Below are positions 16,395 through 25,212 of a DNA stretch of 64,000 nucleotides, piece after piece. Numbering within the stretch: position 1 is the stretch's first letter; every line of letters starts with the position of its first letter. Source of the DNA: Bacteroidales bacterium UBA5382 (GTDB taxonomy: Bacteria; Bacteroidota; Bacteroidia; Bacteroidales; Dysgonomonadaceae); NCBI GenBank assembly GCA_002409745.1, contig DHOU01000002.1, forward strand, positions 1-64,000, in the 5' to 3' direction. Both the position numbers and the translations under genes were made by a program. The notes beneath the pieces were generated by a model. It did no database searches. It was not told where the DNA came from and worked only from the letters and a program-made list of their open reading frames with translations.

Positions 16395-17915
16395 TTATTC
16401 CCATTCGATGGTAGCAGGCGGTTTGGAAGAAATATCGTATACCACCCTATTCACCCCTTTTACTTTATTGATGATCTCATTCGATACTTTCGCCAGGAAT
16501 TCATACGGCAAATGAGCCCAATCGGCCGTCATGGCATCGGTAGAAGTGACGGCGCGCAAGGCAACGGTATTTTCGTACGTACGCTCGTCGCCCATTACGC
16601 CGACCGACTGCACGGGCAGCAAGATGGCTCCCGCCTGCCAAACTTTGTCATACAAACCGACTGTCCGTAAATGCGAGATGAAAATATGATCGGCTTCTTG
16701 TGCAATGCGTACCTTTTCGGGAGTGATGTCGCCAAGGATACGGATACCCAATCCGGGGCCCGGGAAAGGATGACGGAAGATCAGGTCGGGTTTCATACCC
16801 AATTCCAATCCTATTTTGCGCACTTCGTCTTTGAACAACAAGCGTAGCGGCTCGCACAGTTTAAGATTCATCTTTTCGGGCAGCCCCCCTACATTATGAT
16901 GGCTTTTAATGGTGGTCCCGGTTATGGAAAGCGATTCGATGATGTCGGGATAAATGGTTCCTTGTGCCAACCATTTGATGTGTGTTAGTTTATGCGCTTC
17001 CTCGTCGAATACATCGATGAAGTTTTTGCCGATGATTTTCCGTTTTCTTTCGGGATCGGTCACACCCGATAATTCTTTGTAAAACCGGTCTTTGGCATCG
17101 ATTCCGATCACGTTAAGTCCCAGATGTTCGTAATTCTGAAGGACTGTCTCGAATTCGTTTTTCCGCAACAAACCATGATCTACAAAGATGCAGGTCAGGT
17201 TCTTTCCGATGGCCCTGTTCAGCAGGACGGCCGTTACGGATGAATCCACTCCGCCGGAAAGCGCAAGGATCACCTTATCATCGCCAAGTTGTTCTTTCAA
17301 TTGTTGCACGGTTGTTTCGATGAAAGAAGCCGGCGTCCAATCTTTTTTGCATCCGCAGATAGAGAGGAAATTATCCAATATACGGGTACCTTCCTGTGTG
17401 TGGAATACTTCGGGATGAAACTGCACCCCCCATGTCTTTTCGCCATCCACCTTATACGCAGCAATCGGAACATCTTCGGTAGAGGCAACCGCCTTGAAAT
17501 CAGCCGGAACGGACAAGATGCTATCGCCATGAGACATCCATACCTGCGATTGTTCGGCAATGTTTCCCAGCAATTCATCGGAAACATCCTTCACATGCAA
17601 ACGGGCGCGCCCGTATTCGCGCGTATTGCTGCGCGTCACTTCACCGCCTGAGGAATAAGCCATGAATTGCGCTCCGTAGCAGATTCCCAATACGGGATAC
17701 TTCTTACGGATTTGGCTCAAATCGGTTTTGAAAGCTTCTTTGTCGTTCACCGAGAAAGGGCTTCCGGAAAGGATAACGCCTTTCACATCGGTATCGCCGA
17801 AAGGAAATTTATTGTAAGGGATAATTTCGCAATAGGTGTTTAGCTCTCTGACACGACGACCGATAAGTTGAGTCGTTTGGGATCCGAAGTCGAGGATGAT
17901 TATTTTTTCGTGCAT
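16395..17915 (-). CDS. guaA: GMP synthase (glutamine-hydrolysing)
   Basis: GuaA converts XMP to GMP in the cytosol with ATP and glutamine. With the ATG at 17915 ([13 protein letters not shown]...) the product is 506 residues, the standard length; upstream in-frame codons run into the promoter. The class I amidotransferase domain (1-190) has nucleophile motif GICYGAQ and HPEV. The ATP pyrophosphatase domain has the PP-loop [10 protein letters not shown]. The C-terminal dimerisation domain ends [17 protein letters not shown], typical of the family. Transcription starts from the -7 box at 17940-17947 and probably runs into the TlpA-like gene. Confidence 0.97.
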   Translation of the reverse strand: MHEKIIILDFGSQTTQLIGRRVRELNTYCEIIPYNKFPFGDTDVKGVILSGSPFSVNDKEAFKTDLSQIRKKYPVLGICYGAQFMAYSSGGEVTRSNTREYGRARLHVKDVSDELLGNIAEQSQVWMSHGDSILSVPADFKAVASTEDVPIAAYKVDGEKTWGVQFHPEVFHTQEGTRILDNFLSICGCKKDWTPASFIETTVQQLKEQLGDDKVILALSGGVDSSVTAVLLNRAIGKNLTCIFVDHGLLRKNEFETVLQNYEHLGLNVIGIDAKDRFYKELSGVTDPERKRKIIGKNFIDVFDEEAHKLTHIKWLAQGTIYPDIIESLSITGTTIKSHHNVGGLPEKMNLKLCEPLRLLFKDEVRKIGLELGMKPDLIFRHPFPGPGLGIRILGDITPEKVRIAQEADHIFISHLRTVGLYDKVWQAGAILLPVQSVGVMGDERTYENTVALRAVTSTDAMTADWAHLPYEFLAKVSNEIINKVKGVNRVVYDISSKPPATIEWE

Positions 17916-17939
17916 ACTCTTATTTGTTTTTTTGAACCA

Positions 17940-17947
17940 CAAAGATA
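17940..17947 (-). promoter_or_regulatory. -7 box of guaA
   Basis: Minus-strand TATCTTTG, followed by TGG, lies 24 bp upstream of the ATG at 17915 and supports that start. A TTTG at the right spacing is not evident. Confidence 0.6.
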
Positions 17948-18074
17948 CGCAAAAAGACAAAAGAGAAAAGGCAAAAGACGCCACAGAAATGTTGCAAAAG
18001 GTATCGCTCGTGATACTAATCCGCTTTTACATATTGATGGAAGGAATTTATTTATTGTTTTTCGATAAAAATAT

Positions 18075-18105
18075 ATTGCTATTTGAAAAAACTATTCTAT
18101 CTTTG
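18075..18105 (+). promoter_or_regulatory. Promoter of the DUF2975/HTH operon
   Basis: ATTG (18075-18078) and TATCTTTG (18098-18105), 19 bp apart, fit the Bacteroidetes -33/-7 pattern. Transcription should start near 18112, 23 bp before the small ORF at 18135. Confidence 0.6.
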
Positions 18106-18134
18106 CATCGTTAAACTTTTTACTCGACACGTAA

Positions 18135-18392
18135 ATGAAACGGAAGAATAAAAAAACGGAATTCGCCATTCTTTCCATCCTTGCGATAGCGGTTTATGGA
18201 GGAATGATCGGCCGAGGCGAGCCATCCTCCTACGAGGCGAGCCATCCTCCTAAAAGAGGAGCAGGAATTAACAATTTAAGGATTAAGAAAGATGAAACCA
18301 AAAGCATTAGTACATATTTGTTATGTCATCAGCGGTATAACTGCTGCAATGGGCGTGTCGGAATATTGGAAGATTCTGAGATTAAGTTATGA
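18135..18392 (+). CDS. Small hydrophobic ORF extended by a 20-bp duplication
   Basis: The first ATG after the promoter opens an 85-codon frame: MKRKNKK, a hydrophobic stretch FAILSILAIAVYGGMIG, then a low-complexity part overlapping the next gene out of frame. A perfect 20-bp tandem duplication (18213-18252) falls in it. With a single copy the frame would read ...GRGEPSS and stop, giving a 32-residue single-span peptide. The present long tail is therefore a frameshifted product of the duplication and runs 101 bp into the DUF2975 gene. I do not recognise the peptide. It may be a real small membrane protein or leader of the DUF2975/HTH operon, or a chance ORF. Confidence 0.35.
   Translation: MKRKNKKTEFAILSILAIAVYGGMIGRGEPSSYEASHPPKRGAGINNLRIKKDETKSISTYLLCHQRYNCCNGRVGILEDSEIKL
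18213..18252 (+). repeat. Perfect 20-bp tandem duplication
   Basis: CGAGGCGAGCCATCCTCCTA occurs twice head to tail (18213-18232, 18233-18252). It is more GC-rich than its surroundings, and because 20 is not a multiple of three it changes the frame of the small ORF. Confidence 0.95.
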
Positions 18393-18735
18393 AATGGGAA
18401 AAGATGACACCGATGATTTTGTTTGGTACTTTCTCCTTCAAGGAATACAAGCATGGGGCATTATCTGTAGTTGCATCGCATTTTTCATTTTGGCTCTTCA
18501 AGCTGCAAAAGGGAAAATTTTTACCAGAGGAAATGAATTGTTATTAATGATATTTGGAAGCATCATCCTTGCATTGGGAAGCATATCTTATCTTTTCTCT
18601 CACTTTTTCTCTACGATAGAAAATCCGGGCGCAGCCAGTAGCTTATTGTTATTAGTAGGATTATCTTTTATATTTTTCTCTCTTATCTTCAAGATCGGCA
18701 TCGGCATGCAGCAAGATCAAGACCTCACCATTTAA
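18292..18735 (+). CDS. DUF2975 family membrane protein
   Basis: A 147-residue protein with four predicted membrane segments (about 8-24, 50-75, 88-108, 118-138), a length and layout fitting DUF2975. The family is usually encoded directly upstream of a small XRE/YozG-type repressor, as here (18 bp to the next ATG). The molecular role of the family is not established; it may sense a membrane or envelope state and act on the partner repressor. The start overlaps the out-of-frame tail of the small ORF upstream. Confidence 0.8.
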   Translation: MKPKALVHICYVISGITAAMGVSEYWKILRLSYEMGKDDTDDFVWYFLLQGIQAWGIICSCIAFFILALQAAKGKIFTRGNELLLMIFGSIILALGSISYLFSHFFSTIENPGAASSLLLLVGLSFIFFSLIFKIGIGMQQDQDLTI

Positions 18736-18753
18736 AAGAAAGGAGTCGGATTC

Positions 18754-18966
18754 ATGCCTATAATAGTAAACCTGGATGTGATGATGGCGAAACGGAAGAT
18801 ATCGTTGAACGACCTTTCCGAAAGAGTCGATATTACTCCGGCAAATTTATCGATATTAAAAACCGGTAAAGCAAAAGCCATCCGGTTCAGCACACTGGAG
18901 GCTATTTGCAAAGTACTGGATTGCCAGCCCGGAGATATTTTGGAATGGAGGGAAGGGGAATTATGA
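18754..18966 (+). CDS. Small XRE/YozG-family transcriptional regulator
   Basis: A 70-residue Cro/CI-type helix-turn-helix protein that is almost nothing but the DNA-binding domain: ISLNDLSERVDITPANLSILKTGKAKAIRFSTLEAICKVLDCQPGDILEW. This is the typical partner of DUF2975 proteins and probably represses their shared operon. The stop codon begins an AT-rich TATGA-type repeat leading to the CPBP gene. Confidence 0.9.
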   Translation: MPIIVNLDVMMAKRKISLNDLSERVDITPANLSILKTGKAKAIRFSTLEAICKVLDCQPGDILEWREGEL

Positions 18967-19016
18967 AGTATGAGGTATGAGCTATGAAGTATGAGCTATG
19001 AAGTATGAATTTTAAA
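18965..19016 (+). repeat. Degenerate tandem repeat (TATGAAG/GTATGAGC units)
   Basis: Successive copies of TATGAAG, TATGAGG and TATGAGC occupy the gap from the HTH stop codon to the CPBP start. This looks like slippage-prone, low-complexity DNA, similar to arrays at 29332-29395 and 40043-40139. Confidence 0.75.
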
Positions 19017-19026
19017 TAAATAAAAA

Positions 19027-19989
19027 ATGAAACACTTGGAACGGGCCCTGGACGGGCAAAACAAATTCGGAAAATATGTGGCGATGACGCTCATTATTTT
19101 CTTAGGCGCCTCGACCATCGGATCTATTCCGCTGATGATGGTAATGGTAATAAAGTGGGTGATGAAGGGAGGATCACTGGATCCTTCTTCGGTTTCGAAC
19201 ATGATGAATCTTTCATGGTTGGGGATCTCGAACAATCTGTCCTATTTTTTAATGCTTCTTGCTTTTGTAGCGACATTTTTCGCATTTAAATGGCTCGTGA
19301 AACCTTTTCACAAAAGGACGCTTAACGAAACCATCAACGGACGGGCGTATATCCGTAAAGACCGGATAGGGGCTGGAATCCTTGTGTGGGGAGTTATTTC
19401 GGCCATTATGCTCATCATCGGCTTGCTAACGTCTCCCGAAGAATACGAATACCAGTTTAATCCCGGCGCCTTCATTCCTCTTGTCCTAATTACAGTCATC
19501 GTCATGCCTTTTCAGACTTCTTTCGAAGAAATATTTTTCCGGGGGTATCTTTCGCAAGGCGTGGCCGCATGGACAAAGAGCCGGTGGTGGACACTCGTCA
19601 TTATCGCCTTGCTCTTCGGATTGATGCATGTCGCGAATCCTGAAGTGAAAGAATTCGGGTTTTGGCTGAGCATGCCGCAATATATTATCATGGGGCTTCT
19701 TTTGGGACTTATCTCCATCCTTGACGACGGGATCGAGCTTGCCCTCGGCATTCATTTCGCGAATAACGCCTTCTCCGCTTTATTCCTCACATACGAATCG
19801 TCGGTGTTGCAAACCGATGCGGTTTTCAAGACCATCGATGTGCATCCCGAAACCGATACCTTCTGGTTGATAATAGCCGCCATCATTACCGTGCTGTTTT
19901 TCAAACGGCGTTATAAATGGGATTTCCGTATTATGAACAAAAAGGTGGAAGTTACCCCGCCCCCGGTTCCGGAAGCTATTGCCGAATAA
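19027..19989 (+). CDS. CPBP-family intramembrane glutamic endopeptidase
   Basis: A 320-residue polytopic protein with about eight membrane spans. The CPBP (Abi, PF02517) motifs are present in order: EEIFFRG (EExxxR, about 168-174), FGLMHVANPE (FxxxH, about 200) and HFANNAFSALF (HxxxN, about 246-250). These residues form the active site of Rce1-like proteases. Family members act in CAAX-type processing, bacteriocin immunity or envelope regulation; no bacteriocin gene is visible here. It follows the DUF2975/HTH pair after 60 bp of repeat DNA and may share their transcript. The C-terminal tail is basic then proline-rich. Confidence 0.88.
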   Translation: MKHLERALDGQNKFGKYVAMTLIIFLGASTIGSIPLMMVMVIKWVMKGGSLDPSSVSNMMNLSWLGISNNLSYFLMLLAFVATFFAFKWLVKPFHKRTLNETINGRAYIRKDRIGAGILVWGVISAIMLIIGLLTSPEEYEYQFNPGAFIPLVLITVIVMPFQTSFEEIFFRGYLSQGVAAWTKSRWWTLVIIALLFGLMHVANPEVKEFGFWLSMPQYIIMGLLLGLISILDDGIELALGIHFANNAFSALFLTYESSVLQTDAVFKTIDVHPETDTFWLIIAAIITVLFFKRRYKWDFRIMNKKVEVTPPPVPEAIAE

Positions 19990-20045
19990 GAGGCAGGAAT
20001 GGAGAAAAACGAAGAGATGGAATGTTTTGGGGTAAATGGCTTTAT

Positions 20046-20226
20046 TATCATTTATAAGTCGAAAGGCGCTTGAGATGCCTGTTTTGATACCTGTAAAAAA
20101 CTCTATGGTCCATGTTTTGCGCTTGGAAGATAGAAAAACCTGGTCGGCAATGGCATTGTCGATCATGATATCGCAGACAGTGAGCATTTCGACGTCTTTA
20201 CCTCGATAAATTCTTTTTATACTCAT
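20046..20226 (-). pseudogene. 5' relic of an all-helical Bacteroidales gene of unknown function
   Basis: From the ATG at 20226 the frame reads MSIKRIYRGKDVEMLTVCD... and continues through AIADQVFLSSKRKTWTIEFFTGIKTGISSAF, resembling the N-terminal quarter of hypothetical Bacteroidales proteins that I recall being near 200 residues. After about 58 codons the resemblance ends and the frame merely runs antisense into the CPBP gene to 19780. A TACTTTTA box lies upstream at about 20254-20261. I read it as a truncated gene; the original function is unknown. The 164 bp between this relic and the next gene also contain an orphan plus-strand TACTTTTG box (20357-20364) with no gene behind it. Confidence 0.45.
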
Positions 20227-20462
20227 ATTCTTTTTGTTTAAAAGGTTATAACGGTATAAAAGTACGAAAAGAGGGAATACGTTATTTTTCAAAAACAACT
20301 TTTTAACCTGAAAAACAGCTATTTTAGAAAAAGTTAAACGTAGAAGACAAGTTATTTACTTTTGTTAAACTTACCATTGATGGAATTCCAGCCGGATTTA
20401 TTTTTCATTCTTCCCGTTGGTGTCCATTATCTCCACTTCGTTTCCATTCCATGACGATATTA

Positions 20463-22424
20463 TTATTTCAATCCTTGAGCCGAAACGGTCAGTTGGCGTC
20501 CCATCGCTTTTCCGTTCTGATCTTTCAGTTGTACGATATAGGTGTGTTGCAGCTCGGATATTTTCAGGTCCTTGTTGAGGAGTTCCTGTACAGCAGCATT
20601 CCATTCCTTTACGAGTTCGTTGTCGAGCAACTGCTCGGTAGGGGCGCAACGGGTTACGGAAGTTACATCCTTGAAACGGGTGCTGCTGTGTTGCAATTCG
20701 TTATAAACAAGTCCCCATTCCACCAGATCGGCAATATCGGTGCAGGTGGCCGTGTAGGATTTACGGAAACGGTTGGGCACAGGAAGCTCTATGGAAAGAG
20801 GGTCTGTTTTGTTTGTGTTGGTCTGCACGATTTTGACGGAGTTCCTGGTTATAAGATCCCCTTCGCTGGCGGCGCTCTGGGCGATGAAATTAATTTTAGC
20901 CATGAACCTGAAGGGTTCATTACCCCGCTTACGGGTGTCGCCGACAATCCAATTCCACGACTGGCGGGTATAGCACAAGCTGACCATAGGCGAGCCTCCC
21001 CGGGGATATACGCCCTCGCCGTTACCGCTTTTTCCCTTAAAGTAAATGCCGTCCATATCATAGTCCCATTTCATCCAATCCTGATATTGCTTCAAACGGT
21101 CGATATATTCGTTGTCGGATGAGGAGGTATATCTTATGTCGCAGTTTTGGTTTATACCCATGCTTATCCTTATTTCCTTTTTTTGCTGTTGTACGGTTTC
21201 CTGAAAGTTGTAGCTTCCCGATAGTCCGACGACCAATCCGTTGTTACATCCTACATTTGCGCCGGTAGTCCAGCCCGATACCGTTTCCTTTGTGGTGGTT
21301 ATCCCTTCGTTGCGGGGTTGTGGGTTCAACAGGTCTTTTAGCGGGTACGCCGTTTCGCTCCATCGCACAAACACGTCCGGGCCTCTATAAGTATATCCGG
21401 CTATTTTAAATTTATATCCCCAGCTTTTTTTCTCATAATACTTTCCCCGGTATATTTTTGAGGCGTTAAATTCTTGTTCCATCACCACATGGTAGTAGTC
21501 TTCGTCGCAATCGAACGAATAGAGGGAGAATGTCCAGAGACGGACAATCGCATTAATATAGCGGTTGTCATCTTTCGTATATGTGGCGATACACGGCACC
21601 AGTATTTTGTGACTGGGTATCTGGTCCAACTGATTCAACGGCTCATCGCCGGCCCGGGTCGATTTCAAGGCGGTTTCTCCCAAAGCGCGGGTAATGTCCT
21701 CGTCCTCGTTCAACCACTCGGCGGCATCTTCGGCAAAGAGCCCGTACTCGTAAGCGCTCGGTTCGCCGGGAGTTACCGTAACGGTTTCCGTTTCGTTTGT
21801 TTCGGGATTGAACTGCTCGACTTCATAAGAAACGCCGGAAGCGTAAATGTCGGTTGCCACAAGAAAACTCTGATTGCGGCGCATGGCGAAGAAGTCGTAG
21901 GGATACAAAGAGGCGCCGTTCGCTGCGGAAACACTTCGGGACTCAACCGTTTCTTTAAAGGCTTTGTCGATATCGTCGAACAGGGCTATCCAGAAGAACA
22001 AAGCTCCCACCACGTTGGGTTTGTGGAGATAAACCACGGCGCCGTTTTGGAAGACCTCCTTAATAGCCATGACCAAGGGGCGGTCCATTTTTTCCAACGA
22101 TTCGGTATCGATATACACCACTTGCACGTCGGCGGGGACGGATGTGGCGCCGGCGGAAAGGTTATAGCGCTTGCCGGTGCTGCGCTTCAGCAGCAAAGCG
22201 GTTACTTCATCAAAATGGTCTCCTATTACCGCTATCGGTTTGCCCACGGTGGTTTTCACTTCATCATCCGTAGGCCATACCGTCGTGTTCAGCGGCTCGG
22301 TGTCGGGGTCTTCTATTTCCTGAATCTCTTCTTCATGATGGCGGCACGATGTGAGCAGGGAAACTGTTTCCAGTAATAAAACCGCCATTAATAAGCGGAT
22401 AGCGAAAAAAGCAATTGTTTTCAT
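20463..22424 (-). CDS. Large lipoprotein, possible leukocidin/hemolysin-fold pore-forming protein
   Basis: A 653-residue lipoprotein: signal peptide LLMAVLLLETVSLLTSC with lipidation at about Cys27, then an acidic linker. The N-terminal third contains VQVVYIDTESLEKMDRPLVMAIKEVFQNGAVVYLHKP, resembling a small alpha/beta unit. The C-terminal half (about 330-570) is beta-rich with long alternating segments, a glycine-rich TGANVGCNNGLVVGLSGSYNF stretch, and YPRGGSPMVSLCYTRQSWNWI, a pattern that recalls the rim and stem parts of leukocidin-family beta-barrel toxins. That resemblance is weak, read by eye. It is the last gene of a three-lipoprotein operon under the TPR-AraC regulator. Alternatives are an adhesin or a cargo-binding surface protein. 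The lipoprotein call is firm, the fold call is not. Confidence 0.6.
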   Translation of the reverse strand: MKTIAFFAIRLLMAVLLLETVSLLTSCRHHEEEIQEIEDPDTEPLNTTVWPTDDEVKTTVGKPIAVIGDHFDEVTALLLKRSTGKRYNLSAGATSVPADVQVVYIDTESLEKMDRPLVMAIKEVFQNGAVVYLHKPNVVGALFFWIALFDDIDKAFKETVESRSVSAANGASLYPYDFFAMRRNQSFLVATDIYASGVSYEVEQFNPETNETETVTVTPGEPSAYEYGLFAEDAAEWLNEDEDITRALGETALKSTRAGDEPLNQLDQIPSHKILVPCIATYTKDDNRYINAIVRLWTFSLYSFDCDEDYYHVVMEQEFNASKIYRGKYYEKKSWGYKFKIAGYTYRGPDVFVRWSETAYPLKDLLNPQPRNEGITTTKETVSGWTTGANVGCNNGLVVGLSGSYNFQETVQQQKKEIRISMGINQNCDIRYTSSSDNEYIDRLKQYQDWMKWDYDMDGIYFKGKSGNGEGVYPRGGSPMVSLCYTRQSWNWIVGDTRKRGNEPFRFMAKINFIAQSAASEGDLITRNSVKIVQTNTNKTDPLSIELPVPNRFRKSYTATCTDIADLVEWGLVYNELQHSSTRFKDVTSVTRCAPTEQLLDNELVKEWNAAVQELLNKDLKISELQHTYIVQLKDQNGKAMGRQLTVSAQGLK

Positions 22425-22471
22425 TTAATCAACCTTTAACTTGAAATCCGGATCAAACTATTTTGAAATTA

Positions 22472-23818
22472 TTATTTCGGGGCGGCAACAAACCGTATAG
22501 GACGGTCTTGCGCTGCTCGGGTCTGCGAGTTCCGATAGCCTTCGTGGATGTTGAACGAGGGCAGGTATTTGCGGACGGCCGCTACATCCAGCACGCTATA
22601 TCCCGGTTCTCCGGCTTGCAGGGCGGCGTAATGGGATTGAAATCTTTCCATCGATACCTTTTCCACTTGCTCGAAGTTTCGGTCTGTTTCCGCAAAAAGC
22701 TCCTCCCGCGATTGTGTAAAGTCCGGATATTCCTCGGTATGGCACATCTGGGTAGGGTCCCACGGATAAAGGGCGCCCGAAGGCAGTTCGATGAAAGGAT
22801 AAACATGCCCGGGGATAAAAAACAGTTTGACGCGAATCGCCTGATTGAGGCACCATGAAGCGAAAGCGCACGACAACTCCGCACAATAGCCCTGCCGGCA
22901 AGCGAACACATCGTCAATCGTACGGATATACTGCAGATCGTGACTGAAGTGTATCGTGTACCGGAGACCGTATTTTTGCATCAGGTAAGAGAATGCTTTA
23001 ATCGACTCGATATAAGGCTCATCGGTTTTTGAAGCGATGCTGATGAGGTTGCTTACATATCCGTCGGCGATGACTTCCTGTTTAAGGCGGTCCACCAACG
23101 GCGAATGCTCGTCGATATATCCGGCGGCGAGCGCATTGGCGGTATAAGAAAATTCATTCTTCTCGGTAAACCATGCGGGGAAGCTGCCCATATCCTTCAT
23201 ATAGGCTTGTATGAGTTGGAAAAACGCCTCGTCTTCCAACTCGTTCAAGCTGCAATCGAACGCCACATCGTGTACCGTCCGGCAGATAAACGCCTGTTGG
23301 TAAGTCTCCACCGGTTGACCGTCGAAACTTATGTTCCACAACAAGTTGACCAGCCGGCTGGCCTGCCATTGGCTCAACGCCCGATAGTTCCAGTTCACAG
23401 GCAGGTAAACATATATAAATGCCGAATCCTTCAGTTCTTCGGGCACAGCCGCCGTGTAATTGTAGGCGCCGTTGATTTCGCCGGGCTGCATGCTGACGGT
23501 CATTTTTACGCCGGCTCCGGGATTTCGTATTTTCATCAACAAGTCGGCCGTCGTAAAGTCCTGCACAAAGCGGCTGTCCGCATACAATTTCTTCAATCCA
23601 TCGGCTTGCAGGATAAAGGAAGGGCAAAGGTCGCCGGTGAAGGGAGTAACGGCGTAGAAATAGTTCCGGCTGCTTACTTCCTCAATCCAGTCTTCGGAAG
23701 AATAATCCTCCGAAACGGGAGTGATATAGGTATTCTCCTTCGTGCACGAGGCGGCCGGCATCAATAAGCAACCGGCAAGGGCGGCCAAGATGATTTTGTA
23801 GGTTCGTTTTTTATTCAT
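22472..23818 (-). CDS. Transglutaminase-like (papain-fold) lipoprotein
   Basis: A 448-residue lipoprotein: lipobox AASC with Cys25. The C-terminal half holds a transglutaminase-like core with the Cys-His-Asp triad in order: GYCAELSCAFASWC (C312), FFIPGHVYPFIEL (H338) and YPWDPT (D354). Spacing and context match the microbial transglutaminase-core superfamily, which in bacteria includes peptidases, amidases and cross-linking enzymes. The N-terminal half (30-220) is unassigned. Its start overlaps the upstream lipoprotein stop by four bases (ATGA, 23815-23818), so the two are translationally coupled, and the next gene follows after 47 bp. Lipidation suggests action on periplasmic or surface proteins, perhaps its operon partners. 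Confidence 0.78.
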   Translation of the reverse strand: MNKKRTYKIILAALAGCLLMPAASCTKENTYITPVSEDYSSEDWIEEVSSRNYFYAVTPFTGDLCPSFILQADGLKKLYADSRFVQDFTTADLLMKIRNPGAGVKMTVSMQPGEINGAYNYTAAVPEELKDSAFIYVYLPVNWNYRALSQWQASRLVNLLWNISFDGQPVETYQQAFICRTVHDVAFDCSLNELEDEAFFQLIQAYMKDMGSFPAWFTEKNEFSYTANALAAGYIDEHSPLVDRLKQEVIADGYVSNLISIASKTDEPYIESIKAFSYLMQKYGLRYTIHFSHDLQYIRTIDDVFACRQGYCAELSCAFASWCLNQAIRVKLFFIPGHVYPFIELPSGALYPWDPTQMCHTEEYPDFTQSREELFAETDRNFEQVEKVSMERFQSHYAALQAGEPGYSVLDVAAVRKYLPSFNIHEGYRNSQTRAAQDRPIRFVAAPK

Positions 23819-25002
23819 TTTTCCGTCAGTGTTACCGTCAGCCGCAGAAGTCCCCGAATGCGGGGATACGCCTTCCCGCCATGTTTCCAGTCCGCACTGT
23901 AATGCGACACATAATAGTACGTTCCCGGCTCGAGTTGCAACACAGGGTCACCCGCTACCATGATGTCCCCCTTATAGGTCAGCGAAGAAAAAATAAGAAA
24001 ATCGGGGTCGTCATTAATGAGTTGTCCGTTGGCGTCATACAATCCGTTTACCTGCCAGGTCACTCCGCCGAAATCGAACGTCTCGGATTGTTTTTCCGTC
24101 AAGCCCAAATGCTTCAGCTTTTCCGTATAGTCCACCTCGAAATCCTTTTTAAAGGTCTGATTGCGAAGGTCGGCCAGCGAAAAAGTCAACTCCGCCGATG
24201 CGGCGACGGTCACAACAGGCGGGGACAGTACAAAACCCACATCGCCCAGCATGGCCGTACGTCCGTTTTTATCGGTTACCGTTACGATAAGCCCGGTCAT
24301 GATCCGTTCCTCTGCGGCCAGTTTGCTTTCCGCCGTAGGATTCAGTTGCACGGTAAATCCGGATGCGTCTTCCATTTCCTTCACAATGAAATCTTCAGCC
24401 TTCACCGAAGAATTCGACGGATGAAGTTGCACTTCCATATCGGTGATATCGGCCGGATCGGCTTCGCCGGTAGCCGTGACGAACACCGGCAGCGAAATCC
24501 ACCGGTCCTTTTCCACCGCATCGCGGTAACCGGCCGAAAAAGGATGCTCCAGCTTGTAACGGTCGATGATGGAATACGGGTCAGCCAAGGTTGCGCTTGC
24601 AGTTACGTGCGTCGCGCCACTTTTGGAATAAGCCATCAGGTGTACGGTTTGGGAGGCGACTATCCGGGAGAAATCGGACGCCTTGGCCTCGAGGCGCCAG
24701 GCACCTTTTGATGCACCGGCTTTCAGGGAAGTTACGGTAAGCAATTCAGGGTCGCTTTCCATGGGAGATTGCTTCAACAAAACTTTCGAGACATCGGCAT
24801 CGGCAGGCTTGGCGGTAAAGTCGATGGTCACCGTACCCGCTTCGGAGAGCGAATAGGAAGCCTGGGCGGTGGTTACGCTCTGTAAATCGACCGGCTGAGG
24901 CGTCTCCGGTTCGTTATCGTTACCGCATGATGAGAAGGCGGTCATAAGAAAACCTGTCGCCGCGAGGCAAAAGGCGTGTTTGAATAAAGATTTCATTTTC
25001 AT
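23815..25002 (-). CDS. Lipoprotein of unknown function with Ig-like repeats
   Basis: A 395-residue lipoprotein: signal peptide FCLAATGFLMTAFSSC, Cys26. The mature part is beta-rich with Pro/Thr spacing and looks like consecutive Ig-like or BACON-like domains (about 40-140, 150-270, 280-395): for instance ASYSLSEAGTVTIDFTAKPADADVSKVLL. No catalytic motif is visible. The C-terminal part (FDFGGVTWQVNGLYDANGQLI) has a WQV-type strand pattern seen in surface-displayed proteins. It is first in the operon, transcribed from the promoter at 25094-25124. Adhesive or scaffold roles are plausible; I do not recognise the family. Confidence 0.65.
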   Translation of the reverse strand: MKMKSLFKHAFCLAATGFLMTAFSSCGNDNEPETPQPVDLQSVTTAQASYSLSEAGTVTIDFTAKPADADVSKVLLKQSPMESDPELLTVTSLKAGASKGAWRLEAKASDFSRIVASQTVHLMAYSKSGATHVTASATLADPYSIIDRYKLEHPFSAGYRDAVEKDRWISLPVFVTATGEADPADITDMEVQLHPSNSSVKAEDFIVKEMEDASGFTVQLNPTAESKLAAEERIMTGLIVTVTDKNGRTAMLGDVGFVLSPPVVTVAASAELTFSLADLRNQTFKKDFEVDYTEKLKHLGLTEKQSETFDFGGVTWQVNGLYDANGQLINDDPDFLIFSSLTYKGDIMVAGDPVLQLEPGTYYYVSHYSADWKHGGKAYPRIRGLLRLTVTLTEK

Positions 25003-25093
25003 ACTGATTCTATATTTATTTTATCCATAATTTATATTCCGGAAATTCGAGATGTCTGATAATAAAGTAGCGCGCCGATGATTTATTCGTCTG

Positions 25094-25124
25094 CGAAGGT
25101 AAGGAGAAGCGATTTCAACCCAAA
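25094..25124 (-). promoter_or_regulatory. Promoter of the three-lipoprotein operon
   Basis: On the minus strand a -33 TTTG (25124-25121) and a -7 TACCTTCG (25101-25094) are separated by 19 bp. Transcription should start near 25087, leaving an 84-nt leader before the ATG at 25002. Confidence 0.65.
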
Positions 25125-25141
25125 GGAAAACAGGGCGGTTG

Positions 25142-25181
25142 TTCTCTCAAAAAGTCACATAAGGTCTCTCAAAAAATCACA
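25142..25181 (-). promoter_or_regulatory. Paired direct repeats, probable AraC-type operator
   Basis: Two 18-bp copies, TCTCTCAAAAAGTCACAT (25142-25159) and TCTCTCAAAAAATCACAT (25164-25181), differ at one base and repeat every 22 bp, about two helical turns. They end 17 bp upstream of the -33 element, between the regulator gene and the operon it should control. This is the arrangement of an AraC-family activator site. Confidence 0.7.
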
Positions 25182-25212
25182 TTGGAGAAATAACCGGTTT
25201 ATTTTATAAAAA

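Noticed and set aside
18135..18392. Full 85-residue protein as a genuine product
   Set aside because: The second half exists only because of the 20-bp duplication and overlaps DUF2975 out of frame; only the first 32 residues are a plausible peptide.
21474..22376. 300-codon plus-strand frame inside the 653-aa lipoprotein gene
   Set aside because: Antisense to a lipoprotein gene in a coupled operon; no motif, no promoter and a low-complexity composition.
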